The notes under the pieces are model-generated. The model worked only from the letters and a program-made list of their open reading frames with translations, did not search any database and had not been told where the DNA came from. The translations under genes were made by a program, and so were the position numbers. Positions 39,881 through 48,539 of a DNA stretch of 64,000 nucleotides are shown here, in pieces. Within the stretch, counting starts at the first letter, position 1. Every line of letters begins with the position of its first letter. Origin of the DNA: DASUPK01 sp963724665 (GTDB lineage Bacteria > Actinomycetota > Thermoleophilia > Solirubrobacterales > 70-9); assembly GCA_963724665.1 (NCBI GenBank), contig CAVRVH010000007.1, positions 1,240,001 to 1,304,000 of the forward strand. Reading direction: 5' to 3'.

Positions 39881-42040
39881 GTGGCATCACTCACCCGTTG
39901 GGTCCTGGCCCACAAGAAAACAGTCGTCATCTCGTGGGTCCTGCTGACCATCGCCGGCATCATGGCCGCCGGCCCCGCGAGCAAGGCGCTCAACCAGAAG
40001 TTCTCCGTGCCCAATAAGGAAGGGTGGCAGACGAATCAGGCGATCGCCGCGAAGTACAACGGCACCGGCGGGGACACCTCTCCCCTGCTGCCGGTGGTCA
40101 CATTGCCCGCCGGGCAGTCCGTCGACTCCCCGCAGGTGAAGCGCGGACCTGACGAAACTCGACGACACACTGGCCAAGGCGCTGCCGGGTTCGCGGGTCG
40201 CGTCCTACGCCTCGACCGGAAACAAGACCTTCGTCTCTGACGACGGCCATACGACCTTCGCGATCGTCTACCCGAAGCCCGACCCCAACTCGAGCTTCGG
40301 CGACAACCCGCACGCGGCCACGGATGTGAAGAACGCCGTCGCCGGGATGACGGTGGCAGGGGCGCCAGTCCACGTCACCGGGTTCGACGCGCTTCAGCAG
40401 TCAACCGGCGGCGGCGACGGGCCCGGGGTCCTCCTGGAGGCGGTGATCGGCGGCTTCGGCGCGCTGATCGTGCTCGCCTTCGTCTTCGCCTCCTTCCTGG
40501 CGATCGTGCCGATCGGGATGGCGATCTGCTCGATCATGACCACGTTCCTGCTGCTGCTCGGCCTGACGACGTTCACCGACGTCTCGCCGATCGTGCAGTT
40601 CCTGGTCGCGCTTGTCGGGTCTGGGTGTGGCGATCGACTACTCGCTGCTGGTGGTCTCGCGCTGGCGCGAGGAGCGCACGTCACGGCCATAGCGGTGACG
40701 AGGCGGTGCAGAGAGCGATGGAGACGGCGGGCCGCGCCGTGGTCTTCAGCGGCATCACGGTCGCGATCGGCCTGCTGGCGCTGATCGCGCTGCCCCTGCC
40801 GTTCCTGCGCTCAATGGGCTACGGCGGCATGCTGATCCCGCTGGTCTCGACGCTGGTGGCGATCACGCTGCTACCGGTGATCCTCGCGAAGGCCGGCCCG
40901 AAGCTCGACTGGCCGCACCGGCGCACCGACGACAAGGCGAGCCGCGCCTGGACCCGCTGGGCTCAGCTGGTTTCGCGCCGGCGCTGGGTCGCAGCGGGCG
41001 CAGGCCTGGCGGTGATCCTGGCTCTGGCGCTGGCGGCGACCAACCTGCAGCTGGGCGCCTCCGATGCGAACACGATCGCCAAGGGTGGCCCCGCCGAGCA
41101 GGGCCTGAAGCAGCTCGAGCACGCCGGCATCGGCGAGGGCTCGATCCTGCCCCACGAGATTCTCGTCGCGGGCAAGACCAATCCGCAGACCGTCGCATCC
41201 GATCTCAACAAGGTCGACGGCATACATGGCGCGGTCGCGCCGAGCGGACCGGAGTGGAACCGGGACGGGACGCACATCGTCGAGGCCATCCCGATCCCTG
41301 ACAGCGGGACCAGCGAGGGTCACGACACGCTGAACGGCGTCCGGGATACGGCTCACGCGGCCGGCCCGACGGTCCGGGTGGGCGGCGGTCCAGCCGCGAA
41401 CCAGGACTTCATCGACGCCGTCTACGGAGCGTTCCCGTTGATGATCGCCCTGATCGCGATCACCACGTTCATCCTGCTGGCGCGGGCGTTCCGCTCGCTG
41501 CTGCTGCCGCTGAAGGCGATCATCCTGAACATCCTCAGCGTGGCGGCGGCCTGGGGCGTGCTCGTCCTCGTCTGGCAGGACGGGCATGGCTCGGAGGCGA
41601 TCTGGGGCATCCAGGCGACCGGCTCGATCCAGTCGTGGATGCCGCTGATCATCTTCGCCTTCCTGTTCGGCCTCTCCATGGACTACGAGGTGTTCATCCT
41701 CTCCCGGATGCGGGAGGAGTACGACCGCACCGGGTCCACGGACAACGCGGTCGTCCAGGGAATCGGGCGAACCGGCAGGCTCGTGACCAGCGCCGCGCTG
41801 ATCCTGTTCCTGGCGTTCACCTCGATGGCGTCGGGGCCGGACACCAGCGTGAAGATGTTCGCGACCGGACTGGCGGCCGGGATCCTGATCGACGCGACGA
41901 TCATCAGGGCGCTGATCGTGCCCGCGGTGATCTCGCTGATGGGCCGCTGGAACTGGTGGCTCCCCTCTTGGCCCGCCCGGCTCCTCCGCGTGGAGCCCTC
42001 CCTGCCCCGGAGGGTCGCCACCGGGGAGGCCGAGGGCTGA
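39881..42040 (+). pseudogene. MMPL/RND family transporter gene broken by three frameshifts
   Basis: The three frames together make a near complete ~719-residue MMPL permease: VASLTRWVLAHKKTVVISWV at the start (GTG 39881, AGGAGGG 6 nt upstream), GVAIDYSLLVVSRWREER in the first half, FLFGLSMDYEVFILSRMREEY in the second. The reading frame shifts by one extra base at about 40142, at 40620 (t between ggg and ctgggt) and at 40681 (t between acg and cacggc). Without correction the product stops early. All three look like +1 insertions outside homopolymers and within 540 bp. From 40682 the frame is intact to 42040. Either a recent pseudogene of the TetR regulon or a patch of poor sequence. Confidence 0.85.
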
Positions 42041-42078
42041 GCTCGGCGGAACCTTCTCCCTCCGCCGATCCCCGAACA

Positions 42079-42117
42079 CGCGCGGGCCCTGCCGGTCGAA
42101 CCGGCTGGGCCCGCGCG
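42079..42117. terminator. Terminator hairpin downstream of mmpL
   Basis: CGCGCGGGCCC and GGGCCCGCGCG form a perfect 11-bp outer stem, with an inner CCGG/CCGG stem around tcgaa. It lies between the mmpL stop and the MFS promoter. Confidence 0.7.
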
Positions 42118-42118
42118 C

Positions 42119-42124
42119 TAGCTT
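42119..42124 (+). promoter_or_regulatory. Putative -10 (TAGCTT) of leaderless MFS promoter
   Basis: TAGCTT followed by 6 nt and the GTG at 42131, immediately after the terminator hairpin. Confidence 0.5.
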
Positions 42125-42130
42125 TGCGCC

Positions 42131-43795
42131 GTGAGGCGCGTCTTCATAGCGCTCGCCGCGGGCGTCGCCCTGGCGGACGCATCGATCGTCACGCTGGGCC
42201 TGCCCTCGATCCTGGTCGAGCTGAAGGCGACCGTGGAGGGGGTCGCGCTGGTCCTGGGCGTCTACACGGCCGTGCTGGCCCTGGCACTGCTTCCGGCCGC
42301 CTGGCTCTGCCGCCGATTTGGAGACGCGCACATCGGCACCGCCGGTCTGGCCCTCTTCTTCGCGGCCTCCCTCGGCTGCGGTGCCTCCGACTCGCTTGGA
42401 CTCCTCCTGGCGCTGCGCGGCATACAGGCCCTCGGCGGAGCCGCCCTGCTGGTCGCTTCCTTCGAGCTCCTCGACGCCGGCAGGCCCGGAACCGGGCGGA
42501 GGATGTGGGTCGCCGCGTCGGTCTTCGGGATCGCCGTCGGCCCGGCGCTCGGCGGCGCGCTCACCCAGCTCTTCGACTGGCGGGCGATCTTCCTCGCCCA
42601 GGCGCCGCTCGTACTGCCGGGAATGGTGGTCGCTCTGCTGGCCGCGCGCAGCGAGCGCGCGGTGCCCGACGATGGCCGCGATCCCGATCGCCCGACCGGG
42701 CCGTTCAAGCTCAGGGAGTCGCTCGCACTGGGATTGCTCTCCGCATCGCTCACGGCGGTGATCTTCCTGGTCGTCCTGCTGCTGGTCTCGGGCTGGAGCA
42801 TCGAGCCGCTCGCCGCCGCGCTCGCCGTGAGCGTCCTGCCGGTCGCGGCAATCCTCTCCTCGCGGATGCGGGGGAGCCCGCAGACCCGGGCGATCGCCGG
42901 ATGTCTGCTGGTCGGAGGCGGCGTGGGCTGCCTGGCGCTGCTTCCGGCGGCCTCCGCCTGGTGGACGGTGGTGCCGCAGGTGCTTGCAGGCGCCGGGATG
43001 GGCATGGCGCTGCCGGCCCTCTCCGGCGAGCTGATGCCGGAGCGCACCCGCCACGACGTCGCCCGGTTGCTGTCGATCCGTTCCGCCGGCATCGCCCTCG
43101 CACTGGCCGCGCTGGCTCCCCTGATTTCATCGAACCTCACCTCGACAATCGACTCGGCGCGGGAGCAGGGCACCGCGGCGGTGCTCGACGCCCGGCTGCC
43201 ACCCCAGGACAAGATCGCGATCGCCCCCGATCTCTTCGGCAGTCTCAATACGGACGATCCCCGTGGCCAACTCCAGGAATCGGTCAAGAGTGCCCGCTCC
43301 GACGTCGACTCCCAGGATGTGCCTGAGCTCGACCGCCTCGGCGCCAAGCTCGACGACGTGGTCACAGGGGCCGTCCGGGAAGCCTTCCGCCCCACATTCA
43401 TCGTCACGGCCGTGATGGCTCTGCTCGCCGCGCTGATCCTGCTCTCGGGCGGGCTCGGCGCGGCGCTCCGGCGCCCGGTGCTGGCGACCGCGGCCGTTGC
43501 CTCGATCGCGGCGCTTGCCGGCTACGGCATCGTCTTCGCGGACAAGGGCCAGGAGACCGTGCCAATCCGCGATCCATGCAAGGACCGCAACCTGCCCGAC
43601 ACCGGCGGCATCACGGGCTTCCTTCAGGACCAATCCCTGGCGGCGCTCGACCGCGCGGCGTGCAGCTTCGGCTCGAGCCGCGAGGAGCTGCTGCTCGCTC
43701 TCTTCGACGACCGCCTGCAGCACAAGTTCGAGCAGGAGCACGGCGTCAATCCCCGCTCGGCCTTCTCGCTGGGCCCGGCCCTGCTCGGGTTCTGA
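42131..43795 (+). CDS. MFS transporter with large C-terminal extracytoplasmic segment
   Basis: A 554-residue major facilitator of the DHA2-like drug-exporter type: LADASIVTLGLPSILVEL in TM1, ALRGIQALGGAALLVAS and SVFGIAVGPALGGALTQLFDWRAIFL (motif C region) in the first half. About 90 hydrophilic residues (SNLTSTIDSAREQG to LDDVVTGAVREAF) interrupt the last helices, and a further 85-residue C-terminal tail contains two Cys. Substrate unknown. The GTG is fixed by the leaderless promoter. It is followed 13 bp later by a thioesterase gene. Confidence 0.8.
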   Translation: MRRVFIALAAGVALADASIVTLGLPSILVELKATVEGVALVLGVYTAVLALALLPAAWLCRRFGDAHIGTAGLALFFAASLGCGASDSLGLLLALRGIQALGGAALLVASFELLDAGRPGTGRRMWVAASVFGIAVGPALGGALTQLFDWRAIFLAQAPLVLPGMVVALLAARSERAVPDDGRDPDRPTGPFKLRESLALGLLSASLTAVIFLVVLLLVSGWSIEPLAAALAVSVLPVAAILSSRMRGSPQTRAIAGCLLVGGGVGCLALLPAASAWWTVVPQVLAGAGMGMALPALSGELMPERTRHDVARLLSIRSAGIALALAALAPLISSNLTSTIDSAREQGTAAVLDARLPPQDKIAIAPDLFGSLNTDDPRGQLQESVKSARSDVDSQDVPELDRLGAKLDDVVTGAVREAFRPTFIVTAVMALLAALILLSGGLGAALRRPVLATAAVASIAALAGYGIVFADKGQETVPIRDPCKDRNLPDTGGITGFLQDQSLAALDRAACSFGSSREELLLALFDDRLQHKFEQEHGVNPRSAFSLGPALLGF

Positions 43796-43808
43796 TTCAG
43801 TCCCCCAC

Positions 43809-44225
43809 GTGAACCAGAACCCGACCCGCCGGGAGACCATCGAGGCGTTCATCCCCAACTCGCCTCACGCGAAGCAGCTCGGCATCCGGGTGGCGTCGCT
43901 GGGCACCGACGAGGCTGTGCTCGAGCTTCCATTCAAGCCGGAGCTGGCGACGATCGGCGAGGTGGTGCACGGCGGTGCGATCGGCGCTCTGATCGACACC
44001 GCAGCGATGGCGGCCGCCTGGGCGACCGACGAGGTCCCCGAGAGCGTGGCCGGCTCCACCGTCTCCCTCTCGGTCAACTTCGCCTCTGCGGCGAGCGGCG
44101 TCGATCTGCGCGCCCAGGCTCGAGTCGCCAAGCGCGGGGGCCGACTCAGCTTCTGCGAGGTGAGCGTCACCGATCCGGAGGGCACGGTGGTCGCCCATGG
44201 GATCGCCACATACCGGTTTGGGTAA
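43809..44225 (+). CDS. PaaI-type hotdog-fold thioesterase
   Basis: A 138-residue hotdog-fold thioesterase of the PaaI/4HBT group: GEVVHGGAIGALIDTAAMAAAW is the central helix with the catalytic region, followed by VSLSVNFASAASGVDLRAQARVAKRGGR. Cleaves acyl-CoA esters. GTG at 43809 is the first start after the MFS stop. It runs into the FabG-like gene 37 bp later, probably as one transcript. Confidence 0.85.
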   Translation: MNQNPTRRETIEAFIPNSPHAKQLGIRVASLGTDEAVLELPFKPELATIGEVVHGGAIGALIDTAAMAAAWATDEVPESVAGSTVSLSVNFASAASGVDLRAQARVAKRGGRLSFCEVSVTDPEGTVVAHGIATYRFG

Positions 44226-44262
44226 GAATCCCGCGTCCACAGACCACGAGGAGGCGAAGAAG

Positions 44263-45099
44263 TTGGGAATCCTTGACGGAAAGAGCGCGATCATCACCGG
44301 CTCCGCGCGCGGCATCGGCAGAGCGACGGCCGAGCTGTTCGTGCGCGAGGGCGCCAAGGTGCTGATCAACGACCTCGACGGCGACGTCGCCGAGGAGGCG
44401 GCCAAGGAGATCGACGGCGAGACCGCTGTCTTCGCCGGCGACCTCACCAAGCCGGACGTCCCGGATCAGCTGGTCCAGGCGGCGATCGACGCCTTCGGCC
44501 ACGTGGACGCCGTGGTCAACAACGCCGGTTACACATGGGACGGCGTCGTCCACAAGATGTCCGACGAGCAGTTCCAGGCGATGCTCGACATCCACACGAT
44601 CGTCCCCTTCCGCATGATCCGCGCCATCGCTCCGACCTGGCGCGAGGCCGCCAAGAAGGAGGCCGAGGCCGGCGAGGAGGTCTTCCGCAAGATCGTCAAC
44701 GTCACGTCGATCTCGGGCACGATGGGGAACGCGGGACAGGCGAACTACTCGTCCGCAAAAGCCGGCGTCACGGGCCTGACCAAGACCATCGCCAAGGAGT
44801 GGGGTCAGTTCAAGATCAACTCGAACGCCGTCGCCTTCGGCTTCGTCGAGACACGGCTTACCCAGGCGAAGGAGAAGGGCGAGACGATGCAGGCCGCCGG
44901 AGAGAGCGAAGAGGAGGTCTCGCTGGGGATCCCGGAGCAGCTTCGCCAGATGGCGCGGATGACGATCCCCCTCGGGCGCCCGGCAGAGCCATCGGATGCG
45001 GCCGGCCCGATTGCGTTCCTCTGCTCGGAGTACGCCAACTTCATCCACGGCCAGGTGATCAACGTCACCGGCGGGCAGTTCACAGGGATGTATTCCTGA
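44263..45099 (+). CDS. Short-chain dehydrogenase/reductase, FabG-like
   Basis: A 278-residue classical SDR: cofactor motif TGSARGIGRA, NNAG in VVNNAGYTWDG, catalytic Ser in NVTSISG and YxxxK in NYSSAKAGVTG. A ~20-residue insertion (REAAKKEAEAGEEVFRK) and a second one after VETRLTQA distinguish it from housekeeping FabG. TTG at 44263 is chosen because GGAGG lies 8 nt upstream and MGILDGKSAIITG is the normal N-terminus. It probably acts on a 3-hydroxyacyl-CoA. Its stop overlaps the next gene's apparent CTG start (CTGA). Confidence 0.87.
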   Translation: MGILDGKSAIITGSARGIGRATAELFVREGAKVLINDLDGDVAEEAAKEIDGETAVFAGDLTKPDVPDQLVQAAIDAFGHVDAVVNNAGYTWDGVVHKMSDEQFQAMLDIHTIVPFRMIRAIAPTWREAAKKEAEAGEEVFRKIVNVTSISGTMGNAGQANYSSAKAGVTGLTKTIAKEWGQFKINSNAVAFGFVETRLTQAKEKGETMQAAGESEEEVSLGIPEQLRQMARMTIPLGRPAEPSDAAGPIAFLCSEYANFIHGQVINVTGGQFTGMYS

Positions 45100-45881
45100 G
45101 CGAACCCGAAGCGACACACCGGGCGACCACCAGGCGTGAGTTCGCCAAGCAGGCGGCCTCATTCGAGGCCGCTGGATCCATCTTCCGAGATCGCGATCTC
45201 CTGGACTGGATCGGCGCGCACGTCCCGGTGACCGAGGCTGACGTCGTGCTCGATGTCGCCGGTGGCAGTGGGCGGCTCGGCCGCTATCTGGCCGAGCGCG
45301 CCTCGTTCGCGGTGATCGCCGACCTGACGCCGGAGATGCTCGCCACCGGCGTGGCGTCGGCAGCAGAGGACGGAGCGCGCAACCTCCTCTTCACCGAGGG
45401 GGACGCCACCCGGCTGCCATTCCCCGACGCGCAGTTCGACGTCGTGGTCAGCCGCTTCGCGTTCCACCATCTCGACGACCCTGGGCTCGCCGCCCGGGAG
45501 ATGGCGCGGGTCTGCAGGCCCGGCGGCCTTGTCGCTGTGATCGACATGGTGGCGGAGGACGGCGGCGTCGCGGCCCGTCGCGACGAGCTCGAGCGGCTGC
45601 GCGATCCGAGCCATACCCGAGCGCTCGCAGCCGATGAGCTGATCGGCCTGTTGGGTGAGGCGGGCATCGCGGCCGAGCTCGCCTCGGAGCGGCACCGGAC
45701 GCTCGACGCAGTGCGCTGGATCGAGCAGGGACAACCGGCCGAGGCCGCGGCCGGAGAGGTCCTCGGTGCCCTCGAGGCCGAGGCAGACGGTGGCCCCGCG
45801 ACGGGCCTCGCGGCCGCCCGAGCCGAGGAGGGCCTCGTGATCCGGCACCTCTACGTCATCGCAGCCGGCAGACGCGGCTAG
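45096..45881 (+). CDS. SAM-dependent methyltransferase (UbiE/class I) with apparent CTG start
   Basis: A ~261-residue class I methyltransferase: REFAKQAASFEAAG, motif I VVLDVAGGSGRLGRYLAE, motif II-like FPDAQFDVVVSRFAFHHLDD and post-motif RVCRPGGLVAVIDMV, as in UbiE/Coq5-like and related enzymes. No ATG/GTG/TTG exists in frame between the deep interior of the SDR gene and the methyltransferase core. CTG at 45096, overlapping the SDR stop as CTGA, gives LSEPEATHRATTRREF as N-terminus and is my best choice. The acceptor is unknown. Its TAG shares CTAG with the convergent SDR gene. Confidence 0.8.
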   Translation: MSEPEATHRATTRREFAKQAASFEAAGSIFRDRDLLDWIGAHVPVTEADVVLDVAGGSGRLGRYLAERASFAVIADLTPEMLATGVASAAEDGARNLLFTEGDATRLPFPDAQFDVVVSRFAFHHLDDPGLAAREMARVCRPGGLVAVIDMVAEDGGVAARRDELERLRDPSHTRALAADELIGLLGEAGIAAELASERHRTLDAVRWIEQGQPAEAAAGEVLGALEAEADGGPATGLAAARAEEGLVIRHLYVIAAGRRG

Positions 45882-46720
45882 TCCTTGCGCCGCTCCTCGG
45901 CGAGCGGCTCCCCGCCCTCGCCCGCCGCCCCGCCCGGCGGCCACGTTCCGAACCAGTTGTCGCGCGCTCCGTCGATGGTGAGCACGCACCCCGAGAAGAA
46001 GTCCCCCGCCGGAGACGCCAGGTAGGCCATCAGCCACGCCATCTCGTCCTCGGTCCCGAGCCGGCCGAGCGGCACGGTGGCCGCGACGTTGTCCACGATC
46101 GCCTTCGGGTACTTGGTGCGGAGGGTCTCCGTGTCGAACTGCCCGATGGCGACGGCGACCAGGCGAATCCCGAACCGGGCCCACTCGACGGAGAGCGTCC
46201 GCATCATGTTCTCGACCGCCGCGCGCGCTGCCCCCGTGTGAACCATCCCGGGAAAACCCATGTGCGGGGAGACGGTGATGCTGATCACCTTGCCGCTCTC
46301 CTGCGGGATGAAGGCCTTGGTCGCGGCGGCGTGCGTCATCTGCCAGGTCCCCTGGACGTTCAGGTCGATCACGGTGCGGAAGCCCTTGGGGGTGATCGCC
46401 TCCGCCGGGCTCAGGAACTGGCCTCCGGCGTTGTTCACGAGCAGGTCGATGCGGCCGTGCCGCTCCACAACGCCGTCCATGAACCGATCGACGGCCTCAT
46501 CGTCACGGATGTCGAGAGCCTCGAACTCGGCCTTGCCGCCCCTGGCCCCAACCTCGTCGGCCATGCCCTGGAGCGGCTCGTCGCGTCGCCCGCAGCCGAT
46601 CACGGTCGCCCCAAGGCCGGTCAGCTCGAGCGCGGTCGCCTTGCCGAGCCCGGTCCCGGCACCCGAGACGACGCAGACCTTCCCGTCCAGCAATCCGGGC
46701 GCGAAGATTCGTGAACTCAC
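45878..46720 (-). CDS. SDR, 2,4-dienoyl-CoA / trans-2-enoyl-CoA reductase-like
   Basis: A 280-residue SDR: VVSGAGTGLGKATA cofactor motif, NNAGGQFLSPAEAI, and GKVISITVSPHMG. In place of YxxxK it has VHTGAARAAVENMMRTLSVEWARFGIR, the variant found in peroxisomal trans-2-enoyl-CoA and 2,4-dienoyl-CoA reductases, which lack the classical Tyr. An enoyl-CoA reductase role is therefore likely. GTG at 46720 is favoured over ATG at 46732 because a TATGCT -10 lies 7 nt before it and overlaps the ATG. A Gly/Pro-rich C-terminal tail follows the fold. Confidence 0.83.
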   Translation of the reverse strand: MSSRIFAPGLLDGKVCVVSGAGTGLGKATALELTGLGATVIGCGRRDEPLQGMADEVGARGGKAEFEALDIRDDEAVDRFMDGVVERHGRIDLLVNNAGGQFLSPAEAITPKGFRTVIDLNVQGTWQMTHAAATKAFIPQESGKVISITVSPHMGFPGMVHTGAARAAVENMMRTLSVEWARFGIRLVAVAIGQFDTETLRTKYPKAIVDNVAATVPLGRLGTEDEMAWLMAYLASPAGDFFSGCVLTIDGARDNWFGTWPPGGAAGEGGEPLAEERRKD

Positions 46721-46727
46721 GGGCGTG

Positions 46728-46737
46728 AGCATAAGCT
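46728..46737. promoter_or_regulatory. Overlapping divergent -10 boxes (TATGCT minus / TAAGCT plus)
   Basis: The decamer AGCATAAGCT contains TATGCT on the minus strand (7 nt before GTG 46720) and TAAGCT on the plus strand (7 nt before GTG 46745), overlapping by two bases. Confidence 0.55.
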
Positions 46738-46744
46738 GGCTCGC

Positions 46745-47653
46745 GTGAGCGTGAATGCCGAGCCGATTCTTCTGGAGGAGCCCCTGCCCGGAGGATCGGA
46801 GGGTGCCGCGCTGATCGTGGAGCCTCTGCACACCGGCGAAGCGCTCTGGCCCGCCACCTTCTTCAATCGCAGGGGCAGTGGGCCCATCGCGCGACTGCGC
46901 GCCATCGGGATCGGCTCGAAGCCTGAGGACTGGGAGTCGCGTCCGGTCCCCGCCTACCTGGCCCGCCACCCGAGCGCCGGGAACATCCTCGTCGACACCG
47001 GGCTCCACCCGTCCGTCGTGAGGGATCCGCGGGACAACCTCGGTCGCTTCTCGGGCCGGCATTACAAGGTCGAGGAGGGTGAGGACGTCGCCTCCCAGCT
47101 CCGCAAGCGCGGGCTCGAGGCGTCCGACATCGACGTCGTGATCCTCACCCACCTGCACGAGGATCACGCGTCCGCGATCGAGATCTTCCCCGAGGCCCAG
47201 TTCGTGCTCAGCTCCACCGAATGGGAGGCGGCCACGAGCGGACGCCTGCCACTCCTGCGCGGCTACCACCCCTCTCACTACGACTTCGCCTTCGAATACG
47301 CGACCGTCGACTTCGATGGTGAGTCCGTCGAGTCATACGGCCCGTTCGGGCGAACGTTCGACCTCTTCGGGGACGGCTCGGTCCGACTCACCTATACGCC
47401 GGGACACAGCGCCGGCCATACCTCGGTGATCCTGAAGCTGCCGCGGAGGGACTTCGTAATCGTGGGCGACGCCGCCTACGACTGGAAGCAGTTCCAGGGC
47501 GAGACCGAGCCGTTCATGATGGCCGACGAGCACAACTGGAAGCGCTCCCTGCGTGAGCTGCAGGCATACCGCCGGACCTATCCGTACGCGCTCATCGTCC
47601 CCGGCCACGACCCGGAGTTCTGGGAGAAGCTCGAGTCTCGTTACGAGGAGTAG
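46745..47653 (+). CDS. Metallo-beta-lactamase fold hydrolase (AHL-lactonase-like)
   Basis: A 302-residue MBL-fold enzyme with an intact two-metal site: THLHEDHAS (HxHxDH), PGHSAGHTS (third His), VGDAAYDW (bridging Asp) and VPGHDPEF (last His). The arrangement and length resemble AiiA-like N-acyl-homoserine lactonases, but the substrate could be another lactone or ester, and no quorum-sensing gene is nearby. The GTG is fixed by the leaderless promoter. It converges with the acyltransferase, overlapping by 13 bp. Confidence 0.85.
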   Translation: MSVNAEPILLEEPLPGGSEGAALIVEPLHTGEALWPATFFNRRGSGPIARLRAIGIGSKPEDWESRPVPAYLARHPSAGNILVDTGLHPSVVRDPRDNLGRFSGRHYKVEEGEDVASQLRKRGLEASDIDVVILTHLHEDHASAIEIFPEAQFVLSSTEWEAATSGRLPLLRGYHPSHYDFAFEYATVDFDGESVESYGPFGRTFDLFGDGSVRLTYTPGHSAGHTSVILKLPRRDFVIVGDAAYDWKQFQGETEPFMMADEHNWKRSLRELQAYRRTYPYALIVPGHDPEFWEKLESRYEE

Positions 47654-48438
47654 CGGCGGGCCGTCTTCGGCCCCCGCGTCGCGGCCGGCAGGCCCTCGCG
47701 CAGCCGCTTGAGCACGTCGCGCCGTCCGTTCTCCTCGAGGTCGACGTACATCGCGCGGACGCGGTCGAAGACCTGGTTGGCGGCCTGCTGCTGCTCGTCG
47801 CGATCGGGATCGGCTTTGACCGGGAAGGTGACCGGCTCGCCGTACTGGATCGTGACCTTCGGGAAGCGGAAACGCTTCCAGCCGCGGACGTGGGCCGATC
47901 CGTGGATGGCGACCGGCACGACCGGCACCCCGGACTCCAGAGCGATCTTGCCAATGCCCCGCTTGGGCTCGCCCAGGTCGCCGCTCCGCGAGCGGCCGCC
48001 CTCCGCGTACATCAGCATCGTGCCGCCGCGGTCGAGGACGGTGTTCGCGGTGATGAACGCCTCCTCGTCGTGATGCCCGCGCCGAACTGGGAAGACGCCT
48101 CCGTGCTTGAAGATGTACTTGATGGCCGGGTTCTTGAAAAGCTGCGATTTGGCCATGAACTGGGCCTTTCGCGGCAGGTAGACGGCGGCGAAGAAATGGT
48201 CCATCTGGCTGAAGTGGTTAGGCGCCAGGATGGCCGGGCCGGTGGCGGGGACGTTCTCCACTCCGATCGCGCGGGTCCGGTAGAGGAGGATGGTCGGGAT
48301 GGTGAGGATCACGCGCACGAAGTCATAGATCCAGCCAACACCTTTCCGCGCGCTCCGGTGGTACTGCGTGAAGATCTCCGCGGGCCTCGGGTCCTTGTAG
48401 ACCTGCGGCTTCATGTCCTTGGGATTCACCTTCGGCAT
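47641..48438 (-). CDS. plsC: 1-acyl-sn-glycerol-3-phosphate acyltransferase family (PlsC-like)
   Basis: A 265-residue membrane-associated acyltransferase with the four LPLAT motifs: NHFSQMDHFF (HX4D catalytic block), GGVFPVRRG, YAEGGRSRSGDL and VPVVPVAIHGSAHVRGW. One hydrophobic helix (FVRVILTIPTILLY) precedes block I. It would acylate lysophosphatidate or a related lysolipid. GTG at 48447 is an alternative start. An intrinsic terminator-like hairpin ends only 20 bp upstream, and glpK precedes it on the same strand, so both genes belong to glycerol/phospholipid metabolism. Confidence 0.87.
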   Translation of the reverse strand: MPKVNPKDMKPQVYKDPRPAEIFTQYHRSARKGVGWIYDFVRVILTIPTILLYRTRAIGVENVPATGPAILAPNHFSQMDHFFAAVYLPRKAQFMAKSQLFKNPAIKYIFKHGGVFPVRRGHHDEEAFITANTVLDRGGTMLMYAEGGRSRSGDLGEPKRGIGKIALESGVPVVPVAIHGSAHVRGWKRFRFPKVTIQYGEPVTFPVKADPDRDEQQQAANQVFDRVRAMYVDLEENGRRDVLKRLREGLPAATRGPKTARRYSS

Positions 48439-48458
48439 CTCTTCCACCCTGTGCTCGC

Positions 48459-48481
48459 AAAAAACGCCGTCGAAGACGGCG
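48459..48481 (-). terminator. Intrinsic terminator (hairpin plus U-tract) on minus strand
   Basis: Reading the minus strand: CGCCGTC-ttc-GACGGCG followed by TTTTTT. It lies 58 bp after the glpK stop and 20 bp before the plsC-like start, so it ends the glpK transcript or attenuates plsC. Confidence 0.8.
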
Positions 48482-48539
48482 CACCTGTTGATTCCTACCC
48501 GCTGATTACGCGTGGGTTACGCGCTCCGATCAACCCTAC

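Noticed and set aside
40871..43054. Long Arg/Gln/Gly-rich minus-strand open frame across mmpL and the MFS gene
   Set aside because: Antisense artefact of GC-rich coding DNA; it spans a terminator and two unrelated sense genes.
46745..47653. Quorum-quenching locus
   Set aside because: The MBL enzyme resembles AHL lactonases but no LuxI/LuxR-type genes or other supporting context are present.
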